Of a stretch of 64,000 bases of DNA, positions 34,497 to 42,952 are shown piece after piece; position 1 is the stretch's first letter; the number at the start of each line of letters is the position of its first letter. Where the stretch lies: assembly GCF_003054555.1 (NCBI RefSeq), contig NZ_CP026304.1, forward strand, positions 7,378,001-7,442,000, read 5' to 3'. The notes beneath the pieces were generated by a model, which saw only the letters and a program-made list of their open reading frames with translations, was not told the DNA's origin and did no database searches. Made by a program: the position numbers and the translations under genes. The stretch comes from Streptomyces lunaelactis. GTDB lineage: Bacteria > Actinomycetota > Actinomycetes > Streptomycetales > Streptomycetaceae.

Positions 34497-36058
34497 GTCG
34501 TGTTGACATGCCGCTCGTTCACGATCCAGGCACGTTGGCCGACGGCGCAGGTGCCATACGCCACCGGGTCGATCGACACCGCGGAGTAGTCCCCCCATCG
34601 CTCAACGGTGCTGGTCGACGGGTTGTACGCAGTCGTTGCCGTGGCGAGGGTCGAGCCCCCGGTGATGTTGACGGGATCTGTGGCCAGGCGGCCGCTGCCC
34701 TTGACGCTGGCGTGGTGGAGGCCCGAGCCGACCGCATCGGTCGAGGACCAGGTGAAGAACATCCGGCCGATGGGGTTCGAGGCGGTGCCGCCGACGGACG
34801 AACCGGCGACCGCGGGGTTGAAGTCGTCCGAATCGGAGGCTTCGCGGAGGATGCCCGACTCCCCGGCAGCCACCGTGTTGGTGCTGGTGTTGATCTGGTA
34901 CCACCGCGGCGTCGGGAAGTTGCCCATGTTGATGGTGTGGACGTTGAGGAGCCGGTTGCCGATCTGCGTGCTGGCGTTCTGGAAGCGGGCGTCCAGGGAG
35001 TCGAGCCGGTCGGCGACTCCGGGCTGACGTGCGTCCGGCGGCAGGGAGAACGAGGGCACCGGCACGTTGACCGCGGCGGCGATGCTCGCATTGCTCCGGC
35101 CGAGACCGCTCGCACGGAACAGTCTCAGTGCGGTGGGCGAACCGACGCCGGCCACCACGAGAAACGCGTTCGCGTTGTTGTCCTCCACGATCGGAGGCGC
35201 CACGCTGCCCACCGCGCCGAGGCTTTGGTAAAGCATGGAGAAGGCGCGTCCGTTGTAGATGTCCGACTTGGCGATGCCCATCACCCGTGAACGGACGTAG
35301 GTGTTCCCGGCGAAGATGTTGGCCGTGATGATCACGGCGTCCTGGTCCATGCCGAGCTGCGGGAAGTCGAGGAAGTCACCCGACGGCTCCGCCGCGTCGA
35401 ACTTGTAGAGGTAGAAGGAGCCCGTGGGGTCGGAGGTCGTGGACACCGCGAGGAAGACGTTCTGGATCGTGGCGCTCTCCTGGAACGCCTCGGCGACGAC
35501 GACCCATCGGTTCCACTTCTTGTCGTAGACGACCCGAGGGTCGAAGATCGTCTGCGCCGTGTAGCCGAAGAAACTGGCGAACGTCACGTTCTTCACGAGC
35601 GCGCCGTTCGACTTCTGGAACATGCCCAGCCCACGGCCGTTCGTGACCTCCACGAAGTGGTTGAGTCCAACGGCGCCGTGCGTGTCCGGCGGGCGTACGC
35701 CGGACGTGCCTTGGCCGAGCCCGTCGAAGTTGCTCTGGAGTGGGGGCGGCGCGAGGACACCGGACCGATGAGCGGGCCCTGCCGGGCGCTCGGGCGGCTT
35801 CATCGACCGGGACGCAGCGAGTTGCTCGGCGGTCCCGGTGAGCCGCGGCGCCGGTACCGGGGTCTGTTTCACCGGCTGGGTGTCACCGCTAGGGGTGGCG
35901 ACTCTCGCCGCGGATACCCGGATCTCCTCCGTCGCCACCACGGCGGACTGCCCGCCCTCCGCCGGAGTGCCGGCCGCCGTCCGTGGCAGGCCCAAGCTCA
36001 GTGCGAGCGTCACCAGCAGGAGTGGCAGAACTCGCCGGGCTCTCGTTCTGGACGTCAA
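34457..36058 (-). CDS. Large secreted protein of unknown function
   Basis: 533 aa. A classical Sec signal peptide (RTRARRVLPLLLVTLALSLG, cleavage near TAAGTPA) is followed by a Pro-rich stretch and a globular region with regular beta-rich segments (GVRPPDTHGAVGLNHFVEVT, FDPRVVYDKKWNRWVVVAEA, PSGDFLDFPQLGMDQDAVII). The pattern of repeated hydrophobic strands suggests a beta-propeller-like exported protein, but I do not recognise a named family. Cys is almost absent until a single pair at the C-terminus. It separates the Mo oxidoreductase pair from the four-gene glycan operon. Function not assigned. Confidence 0.75.
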   Translation of the reverse strand: MTSRTRARRVLPLLLVTLALSLGLPRTAAGTPAEGGQSAVVATEEIRVSAARVATPSGDTQPVKQTPVPAPRLTGTAEQLAASRSMKPPERPAGPAHRSGVLAPPPLQSNFDGLGQGTSGVRPPDTHGAVGLNHFVEVTNGRGLGMFQKSNGALVKNVTFASFFGYTAQTIFDPRVVYDKKWNRWVVVAEAFQESATIQNVFLAVSTTSDPTGSFYLYKFDAAEPSGDFLDFPQLGMDQDAVIITANIFAGNTYVRSRVMGIAKSDIYNGRAFSMLYQSLGAVGSVAPPIVEDNNANAFLVVAGVGSPTALRLFRASGLGRSNASIAAAVNVPVPSFSLPPDARQPGVADRLDSLDARFQNASTQIGNRLLNVHTINMGNFPTPRWYQINTSTNTVAAGESGILREASDSDDFNPAVAGSSVGGTASNPIGRMFFTWSSTDAVGSGLHHASVKGSGRLATDPVNITGGSTLATATTAYNPSTSTVERWGDYSAVSIDPVAYGTCAVGQRAWIVNERHVNTTQWGSRFGSFGFC

Positions 36059-36261
36059 GGCAGGTCCTCATCTCGAGTCCTCGCGGTCGCGGGGCAACCG
36101 CGGATCGGGAAATCCTGCGCTCATCGTGTGAGGGAGAACAACGAATGACCGGGAGCTGAAGGGAGATGGTCGGCAAAACCACCTGAATGCCGATATCCCT
36201 GATCCGGTATGTGTGCGGCTTCGGCAGGGAACCGCGGCGCAGGGCGCCGCCCTGCCGCCCG

Positions 36262-36905
36262 CTACCCCTGCCGCAGCGCGACGAACGTCCGCCCCGCGAC
36301 CGTCCAGCCGTCCCCCTCCTCCGCCCCCAGCCCGCCTCCCGCGCGTACCTGAGCAGCGCGCGCGTTCCAACCCTGGCCCACGGGAACGCCGCACCCTGCG
36401 CGCTCCCGTCGGAGACCCGCACCCGCACCCGTTCGTCCACGTCGAACGGCGCGGTCTCCGCCAGCAGCACACCGCCCTCGGCGACCAGACGCGCCACGCG
36501 AGCCAGCAGAGCCCGCGGGTCCCCGCCGATGCCGATGTTGCCGTCGATGAGCAGCGCCGTACCCCAACTCCCCTCACGCGGGAGCGGATCGAAGACCGAG
36601 CGGTGCAGCGCGCTGCCGCCGGTCCGTACCGTGCGGGCCACCGCCTCGGGGCTCACATCGATGCCCAGCGTCGGCCGTCCCAGCTCGGCCAGTGCCGTAA
36701 CCAGGCGCCCCGGGCCGCAGCCGATGTCGAGCACCGCGCCGCGGCAGCGTTCCAGCACGGTCAGATCCGCGGCATCCGGCGCGGCACACCAGCGCTCCAC
36801 CTCCAGAGGCAGCAGCCAGCCGTCGGGGCGGCGGAGGAACAGCGGGCCGCGGCCGGTGCGCAGCGCGTCGGTGTACGGATCGGCCTGCCAGGCGGGCGCG
36901 GTCAT
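36262..36905 (-). pseudogene. Class I SAM methyltransferase with 1-base frameshift
   Basis: From ATG at 36905 the frame encodes VLDIGCGPGRLVTALAELG (SAM motif I), LGIDVSPEAV and LLAETAPFDVDERVRV, a small Rossmann methyltransferase. At the five-C run 36324-36328 (plus strand) the frame slips. The conserved C-terminal end (GWTVAGRTFVALRQG, stop at 36262) is found one frame over, and one extra base in that run restores it. Read unshifted, the protein runs on with Arg/Gly filler to 35889, into the next gene. So this is either a recent inactivation or a homopolymer sequencing error. Its start overlaps the upstream gene (ATGA). Confidence 0.75.
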
Positions 36906-37672
36906 CGCGCCCCGGTCCCGGCGAGCGCGGCGAAGGTCGCGGCGAACCGGGTGTGCGGGGCCTCGGCCGCCACCAGCCGGGCGTCGTCCGCCGTGTCGAC
37001 GTCCCGCAGCAGCGGCATATCGCGCACCGTCAGCCCGGCACCGGTGAGTCGCCGGCGCTGTACGGCACCGGTCCGGGGTACGGACATCGGCACCCCGCGC
37101 AGCAGCGCCGGATCCGGCTCGGCCAGTCCGAGCGCCCAGAATCCGCCGTCGTCGGCCGGACCGAAGGACGCGTCTTTGGGGCCCAATTCCAGTCCGGAGG
37201 TGAGGAGTTCGGCTGTCACTTGCGGGGTGTCCATTCCGATCAGCAGAGTCGGCCCGTCGCACAGCCCGAAGGCGTGGGCGAGCCGCGCGTCGAGCCCGCC
37301 CGCGCACTGCGGTACGACCTCGATGCCGGACGGCAGCCAGTCGCCGGGCCGGCCGTCGAGTGCGAGGACCCGTCGGCGTACGGGAGTTGCGAGCACGACA
37401 TCGAGGGTGTCGAGGAGAGCGGCCTCGGCGAGACAGGCGGCCTCGGCGGGGGAGTACGCGGGGGTGAGCCGGGTCTTGACCCGACCGGGCACGGGGGCCT
37501 TGGCGATGACGAGCAGCGTGCCGGAGGGTGCCGGCCCGCCGGAGCGGGCGCGCCGGTCACCGGCCGGATGCGGGTGCCCCTCGGAGTGGGCGGGTACGTC
37601 GTCGTCCCACCCGTCTCTGCCCGGACCACCGGGCAACGCACGCCGCTCCGGCCCCGAGCGCCCCGCGCTCAT
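36902..37672 (-). CDS. TIGR04282/DUF2064-type nucleotidyl/glycosyltransferase
   Basis: 256 aa. Core motifs are LLVIAKAPVPGRVKTRLTP (nucleotide-binding), LLIGMDTPQV and FGPADDGGFWALGL. This GT-A-like family (named after arsenosugar genes but widespread) probably transfers a sugar or nucleotidyl group. The 70-residue N-terminal stretch is Gly/Arg-rich and may be shorter in reality; ATG at 37672 overlaps the GT2 stop and is used here. Part of a four-gene overlapping operon. Specific activity unknown. Confidence 0.82.
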   Translation of the reverse strand: MSAGRSGPERRALPGGPGRDGWDDDVPAHSEGHPHPAGDRRARSGGPAPSGTLLVIAKAPVPGRVKTRLTPAYSPAEAACLAEAALLDTLDVVLATPVRRRVLALDGRPGDWLPSGIEVVPQCAGGLDARLAHAFGLCDGPTLLIGMDTPQVTAELLTSGLELGPKDASFGPADDGGFWALGLAEPDPALLRGVPMSVPRTGAVQRRRLTGAGLTVRDMPLLRDVDTADDARLVAAEAPHTRFAATFAALAGTGAR

Positions 37673-38418
37673 CGCACACCACCCCCGACCCCGTTCGCCG
37701 GCCCCTCCGCCAGCACCTCGCGCATGTCCCGTACCGCGTCCCATGTGCCCCGCCACGTACCCGTCACCTTCGACTTCCCCGACCTCGGCAGGTACGGGAC
37801 GTCCAGCTCACTCACCCGCCAGCCGGCGTCCGCCGCGCGGACCACCATCTGGAGCGGGTAGCCGCTGCGGCGGTCGGTCAGATCCAGGGCGAGAACGTCC
37901 TTGCGGCGCGCCGCCCGCATCGGACCCAGGTCACGCAGCCGCAGCCCGGTGCGCCTGCGCAGCATCCGAGACAGTGCCCGATTCCCGGCGCGTGCATGCG
38001 GCGGCCAGACCCCGCTGCCCTGTGGTCGGCGCCGGCCCAGCACCAAGTCGCTCTCTCCGCCAGCGACTTGGCGTACGAAATCGGTCAGCAGGCCCGGGTC
38101 CAGCGAGGCGTCGCAGTCGCAGAAGCACACATACTCCGCCTCGGCCGCCTCCAGCCCCGCATGGCACGCGGCCCCGAAGCCGCGCCGCGTCTCGTGGACC
38201 ACGCTCGCGCCGAGCGCGCGGGCGATCTCCGCCGAGCCGTCCGCCGAGCCGTTGTCGACCACGACCGCCCGCCACCCGGCCGGGATCCGCTCCAACACCC
38301 AGGGCAGCGCCTCGGCCTCGTCCAGACACGGAAGTACAACATCCACGCCGCCCGCCGGAACGCCGCCCGCTGGAGCACCGCCCCCCGCGACACCGCCCGT
38401 CATTCCACCGACCGTCAT
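37669..38418 (-). CDS. GT2-family glycosyltransferase (dolichyl-phosphate-sugar synthase-like)
   Basis: 249 aa from ATG at 38418 (another ATG at 38403 is possible). GT-A motifs are DVVLPCLDEAEALPWVLERI, VVDNGSADGSAEIARALGA and the metal-binding YVCFCDCDASLDP. It resembles inverting transferases that load a sugar onto a polyprenyl phosphate; such a lipid-linked sugar would suit the membrane GT87 enzyme a few genes away. It overlaps genes on both sides by 4 bases. Confidence 0.87.
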   Translation of the reverse strand: MTVGGMTGGVAGGGAPAGGVPAGGVDVVLPCLDEAEALPWVLERIPAGWRAVVVDNGSADGSAEIARALGASVVHETRRGFGAACHAGLEAAEAEYVCFCDCDASLDPGLLTDFVRQVAGGESDLVLGRRRPQGSGVWPPHARAGNRALSRMLRRRTGLRLRDLGPMRAARRKDVLALDLTDRRSGYPLQMVVRAADAGWRVSELDVPYLPRSGKSKVTGTWRGTWDAVRDMREVLAEGPANGVGGGVR

Positions 38419-39470
38419 CCCACCGCACCCCGCAGCCCGCTCGTGGCGAACTCCGCCATTCCCTCCGCGAAGCCGACCTGCGAATTCCACCCCAGCTCCG
38501 CCCGCAACCGCCGTGAGTCCGCAGTGATATGCCGTACGTCGCCCAGCCGGAACTCCCCGGTGACCACCGGCGAGGGCCCGCCGTGCGCCGCGGCCAGCAC
38601 GGCCGCCATCTCGCCGACCGTGTGCGGCGTCCCGCTGCCCGTGTTGTAGGCGCTGAGCGCGCCCGGTTCGCGGCCGCGCACCGCCTCCAGCGCGATCGCG
38701 TTCGCGTCCGCCACATCCCCTACGTGCACGAAGTCCCGCCGCTGGCGCCCGTCCTCGAAGACCCGCGGCGCCTCGCCCCGCTCCAGCGCGGACCGGAAGA
38801 AGGACGCCACCCCCGCGTACGGGGTGTCGCGCGGCATCCCGGGCCCGTACACATTGTGGTAGCGCAGCGCCACGGCTCGCCCGCCCGTGGCCCGCGCCCA
38901 TGCCGCGGCCAGATGTTCCTGCGCCAGCTTCGTCGTCGCGTACACATTGCGCGGATCCATCCCCGCGTCCTCGCCCACCAGACCGGGTGTCAGCTCCGCG
39001 CCGCACTCCCGGCACAGGGGCTCGAAGCGCCCCGCCGTGAGATCGGCGGCCGCGCGCGGGCCCGGCCGCACCTGGCCGTGACGCGGGCAGTCGTAGCGGC
39101 CCTCGCCATAGACCACCATCGAGCCGGCCAGCACCAGCTCGGTGACACCGGCCTCGGCCATCGCCGCCAACAGCACGGCGGTGCCGAGGTCGTTGCAGCC
39201 GACGTACTCAGGTGCGTCCGCAAAATCCTTGCCGAGGCCGACCATGGCCGCTTGATGGCAGACCGCGTCCACGCCGCGCAGCGCCCGGGCCGTCGCCGCC
39301 CGGTCCCGTACGTCCGCGTGGATCCATTCGGCGTCGGGCAGCGGCGGCGGCTCCGGATGGGCCGCCGGGAGCAGGGCGTCGAGCACGACCGGGTCGTGGC
39401 CGCGCGCGGCGAGAGCCGCGACGACCTGCGAGCCGATGAAGCCCGCGCCTCCTGTGACGAGTACACGCAT
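38415..39470 (-). CDS. NAD-dependent epimerase/dehydratase with zinc-knuckle-like insert
   Basis: 351 aa. SDR motifs are TGGAGFIGS (7-14 core) and the catalytic YATTK (Tyr177, Lys181). Between them, residues 125-160 form an insert with Cys128, His131, Cys153 and Cys156 (CPRH ... CREC), which could bind a structural zinc, unlike standard nucleotide-sugar epimerases. ATG at 39470 gives the canonical MRVLVTGG start. First gene of the operon leading to GT2, the TIGR04282-type protein and the methyltransferase, presumably making a nucleotide sugar for envelope glycans. Confidence 0.87.
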   Translation of the reverse strand: MRVLVTGGAGFIGSQVVAALAARGHDPVVLDALLPAAHPEPPPLPDAEWIHADVRDRAATARALRGVDAVCHQAAMVGLGKDFADAPEYVGCNDLGTAVLLAAMAEAGVTELVLAGSMVVYGEGRYDCPRHGQVRPGPRAAADLTAGRFEPLCRECGAELTPGLVGEDAGMDPRNVYATTKLAQEHLAAAWARATGGRAVALRYHNVYGPGMPRDTPYAGVASFFRSALERGEAPRVFEDGRQRRDFVHVGDVADANAIALEAVRGREPGALSAYNTGSGTPHTVGEMAAVLAAAHGGPSPVVTGEFRLGDVRHITADSRRLRAELGWNSQVGFAEGMAEFATSGLRGAVG

Positions 39471-39633
39471 ACTGGTGACGCTACGACCGGAACGCCCGCT
39501 CACCGGCGTCGCGCGCCGTGCCGTCACAGCTCCGTAAGGACTTCGGCCCTACGGAGCCGACGGAAGCCGCCACCTTCGCGGTCCCGCGTGGTAGACCGGA
39601 CGCGGACAGGGCGGATGAGGGGCCGGGGGATCG

Positions 39634-42600
39634 GTGCGGGGACGACAACTGCTCAGCTACAGGGACGCGGTGGCGATTCTCACCGGCGACAGCGCGGCTC
39701 TGGCGGCCGCCGACCGGGCACTCGGTGGAGCGCTGGCGATGGCGACGGGCGGAGTCAGCGACACGGTGCTGAGCGTGTTCGACGCGCAGGGGCGGATCCT
39801 GCGGCTCGGGCGCGACCTGACATCGGGGCTCCGGGGGAGTCTTGATTCGGCCGATCGTGCGACGCGCACAGAGCGGCTCGCGGCGGCGCATGCGGTTCTG
39901 GTCGTCACCGCGTTCTTCGAGGCGCTGGGCGAGGTGGAACTTCCCTTCCGGCTGCAGGAGGTGGAGCTCACCAGGCGCGAGCAGATCGGTATCGCCGGGG
40001 GAGACGACGAGGGGCAGGCCTTCGTTCGGGCACTGCTCGGCACCGGGGCGCCGCAGCCCGCCCCTCACCTGCCGTACGAGCGTGTCCTGGTGGACCTCCA
40101 CGGCTGGTACGCGGAGCTCACCGGGCGGCTGCTGTGGTTCGTCCAAGGGCTTGCCGTGTGGGACCGGCTGAACGAGACGGAGCGAGAGGCGACCGGCCGG
40201 GCGCCCATCGGGCTGCCCCGGCTCGCCATCGGGCGCTACGAGGAGCTGTACGCCCAACTCGCCCAGGAAGTCCCGGAGTTCGGCTTCTGGTCCGGCCAGA
40301 TCGAGCACCAGGCCACTCGCGTCTCCGTCCGCCACGCCCTCACCGGCATCGAGACCGCCCTCGCCGGACTGAGCGACCTCCGCCCGCTCAACCACACCGC
40401 CGCGGCCCTTGCCACCGGGTACCAGGCCGCTCTGCCCCGGCCGATCCTCTCCGAGGGGCAGGCTCCCTCCGGCATCTGTCTGCCCACGCTCGGCGGGGGG
40501 TACGTCGACCCCGACTTCCGGGTGCGCGCGGTCCTCGAAGGCGCTCAGACTCCGGCCCAGGAGGGGTGGTGGGAGCCCGAGCCCGTGCGGTCCGACCTCA
40601 CCGAGTATCTGGCGGGGGTCCTCACCTCCGTGGCGTCGACCACCGCGCCGCTGGTCGTCCTCGGCCAGCCCGGCGCCGGAAAGTCCGTGCTGACCAAGAT
40701 CCTTAGCGCCCGGCTGCCCGCTGCCGGTTATCTGCCCGTACGGATCGTCCTGCGCGAAGTGCCCGCCGACGCCGACATCCAGGACCAGATCGAGCACGCC
40801 GTCCGGGCCGCGACCGGAGAGCGGGTCTCCTGGCCGGAGCTGGTGCGGGCGGCGGACGGTGCCGTGCCCGTCCTGCTCTTCGACGGCTTCGACGAACTGC
40901 TGCAGGCCACCGGCCTCAGCCAGTCCGACTTCCTGGTGCGGGTTGCCCGCTTCCAGGAGCGCGAGGCGGACCAGGGGCGCCCGGTGTTCGCGCTGGTGAC
41001 CAGCCGGACCGCCGTCGCCGACCGGGCGCGGTACCCGGAAGGGTCGGTTGCCCTGCGGCTCGAACCCTTCCGGCAGCCGCAGATCGAGCGCTGGCTCGAC
41101 CTGTGGAACCGTCTCAACAGGCCCTACCTCACCGAGCGCGGCCTGCGACCGCTGCCGGCCGCCGTGGCCGTCCGTCACCAGGTGCTCGCCTCCCAGCCCC
41201 TTCTGCTCCTGATGCTCGCCCTGTACGACGCCGCCGGAAACGCCCTGCAACGCGGAGCCGGCGGCGATGAACCCATCGGCGAAGCAGAGCTGTACGAGGA
41301 GCTGCTGGCGTCCTTCGCCGTACGCGAGGTCGGCAAGTCGGCCACGGCGTGGCGGGACGGAGAGCTGGCGCGGCGCGCCGAGCAGGAGCTGCAACGGCTG
41401 TCCCTGATCTCCTTCGGCATGCTCAACCGGCGCCGCCAGTGGATCACGACGGCCGAGGCGGAGCAGGACCTGACCGCGCTGCTGGGCCGCCCCGATCCCG
41501 TACGGGACGGATTCCGCGCGCCCCTGGACCAGGGCGAGATCGCGCTCGGCCGGTTCTTCTTCGTCCAGCGTGCCCAGGCGATCCGCGACGAGCAGCGCCT
41601 GACGACCTACGAATTCCTGCATGCCACCTTCGGCGAATACCTCGCCGCCCGCCTCGCCGTACAGCTGCTCGAAGGGCTGCTCGACCAGCGCCCGGCACTC
41701 TTCGTCGGCCGCCCGAGTGTCGACGACGACCTGCTGTACGTGCTGCTGTCCTACGCCCCGCTCTCGTCCCGTCAGATGCTCCGCTTCGTCGGCGCCCGGA
41801 TCCGGCGCATCGCCCCGGAGGGCCGGCAACGGCTCGGCGAGCTCCTCATCACCGTCATGGCCGACCACCGCAACCGCACCGAGCACCGGTTCGCCGACTA
41901 CCGGCCTGCCGTCAGGGCCACGTCGTCGCGTCACGGCCTGTACTCCGCGAACCTGCTGATGCTGACCCTCCTGGTCACCGGCGGGGTCAAGGCGAGCATG
42001 CTGTTCCCCGACGACGACAAACCGGCGGCGATCTGGCACCGCCGTGTACTGCTTTGGCGGGCGGCCTTCACCGAACCGGAGTGGACGGACTTCGCGCTGG
42101 CCCTCAGCATCCGCCACACCTGGGACGGAGACCGGCGGGAACTCGACATCCGGCCGGTGCACGACCTCGTCGACTCCCCGGAACCGGTGGACGCCTACTG
42201 GCTGTACGGCCGCCCGCCGGGCAACGAGGACCGCGGCAGGAGGGTCAGCTGGGCCCGGCCCTACCCGGAACAGATCCGCCACAAGATGGCGGTGTCGGGC
42301 GGCACCAACGACTCCGTCGTCCTGCACGCCGTGGACCCCCTCTTCGACTGGCTGGCCCCCGCCGTCACGACCTTCGTGGGCACCCCGGAAGGCACCGCCA
42401 CCTCGATCGCCCACGGTCTGACATCGCTGTGGCTCGCGAGCGGCATCGGCGTCCCCGACGCCGAACTCGCGGCCCTGTACGAACACTGCGCCACGTTCAT
42501 CGAACCGTGGAGCGGTCTCGGCGACGAGACCCTGCGCCGGGTGATCCGGCTCGTGTTCGGGCAACTGGTCACCGATGCCGCCCGGCTCCCGGCCGATGTC

Positions 42601-42948
42601 GTGGATGAGGTGCTGAGCGCACCGGATCCGGGGCGGCTCGACACGACCTGCCTGGAGCTGAAGGCGCGGGCGGCCCTGACCGCCCTGGCGGCCAACCCCA
42701 CCACAGGGCTCCAGCTGTGCGCCAGGAAATCCCTCGACGCCCTGACGATCGCCTACCCTGCCCGGGTGCTTGCCCTGTGGTCCGAGAGCCGGCGCTACGG
42801 ACGGGCACAGGCACAGCTCGGCCGGGCGGTCTCCCGGCTGCTGGCCGACACCCCGGCCGACAGCCTGAGCGCCGTCCCGGCCGAACTCCTCGACCGGGCA
42901 CGCCGGTTCGTCGACGGCCTTGAGACGGACCCGCCCGGCTCCCCCTGA
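39634..42948 (+). CDS. NACHT-domain NTPase, possible phage-defence protein
   Basis: 1104 aa from GTG at 39634. An N-terminal helical region (1-320) is followed by the NACHT module: Walker A GQPGAGKS (344-351), Walker B LLFDGFDELL (about 414-423) and a sensor segment ALVTSRTAVADRA. A winged-helix/superhelical region ends near YEFLHATFGEYLAARLAVQL (about 650), as in NLR-like proteins. The C-terminal 430 residues are a large alpha-rich sensor region without recognisable repeats. Bacterial NACHT proteins of this layout can confer phage resistance or act as STAND signalling hubs. It is a lone gene with no effector next to it, so any effector must be in the N-terminal region. Function inferred. Confidence 0.88.
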   Translation: MRGRQLLSYRDAVAILTGDSAALAAADRALGGALAMATGGVSDTVLSVFDAQGRILRLGRDLTSGLRGSLDSADRATRTERLAAAHAVLVVTAFFEALGEVELPFRLQEVELTRREQIGIAGGDDEGQAFVRALLGTGAPQPAPHLPYERVLVDLHGWYAELTGRLLWFVQGLAVWDRLNETEREATGRAPIGLPRLAIGRYEELYAQLAQEVPEFGFWSGQIEHQATRVSVRHALTGIETALAGLSDLRPLNHTAAALATGYQAALPRPILSEGQAPSGICLPTLGGGYVDPDFRVRAVLEGAQTPAQEGWWEPEPVRSDLTEYLAGVLTSVASTTAPLVVLGQPGAGKSVLTKILSARLPAAGYLPVRIVLREVPADADIQDQIEHAVRAATGERVSWPELVRAADGAVPVLLFDGFDELLQATGLSQSDFLVRVARFQEREADQGRPVFALVTSRTAVADRARYPEGSVALRLEPFRQPQIERWLDLWNRLNRPYLTERGLRPLPAAVAVRHQVLASQPLLLLMLALYDAAGNALQRGAGGDEPIGEAELYEELLASFAVREVGKSATAWRDGELARRAEQELQRLSLISFGMLNRRRQWITTAEAEQDLTALLGRPDPVRDGFRAPLDQGEIALGRFFFVQRAQAIRDEQRLTTYEFLHATFGEYLAARLAVQLLEGLLDQRPALFVGRPSVDDDLLYVLLSYAPLSSRQMLRFVGARIRRIAPEGRQRLGELLITVMADHRNRTEHRFADYRPAVRATSSRHGLYSANLLMLTLLVTGGVKASMLFPDDDKPAAIWHRRVLLWRAAFTEPEWTDFALALSIRHTWDGDRRELDIRPVHDLVDSPEPVDAYWLYGRPPGNEDRGRRVSWARPYPEQIRHKMAVSGGTNDSVVLHAVDPLFDWLAPAVTTFVGTPEGTATSIAHGLTSLWLASGIGVPDAELAALYEHCATFIEPWSGLGDETLRRVIRLVFGQLVTDAARLPADVVDEVLSAPDPGRLDTTCLELKARAALTALAANPTTGLQLCARKSLDALTIAYPARVLALWSESRRYGRAQAQLGRAVSRLLADTPADSLSAVPAELLDRARRFVDGLETDPPGSP

Positions 42949-42952
42949 CCCC

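Noticed and set aside
34497..36058. Prophage or integrated plasmid around the secreted orphan
   Set aside because: No integrase, att-like repeat, tRNA or phage gene is visible; only a gene-scale insertion remains possible.
35889..36261. Extended C-terminus of the methyltransferase frame
   Set aside because: The residues are Arg/Gly/Ser filler and run into the start of the secreted-protein gene; the natural end lies in the neighbouring frame at 36262.
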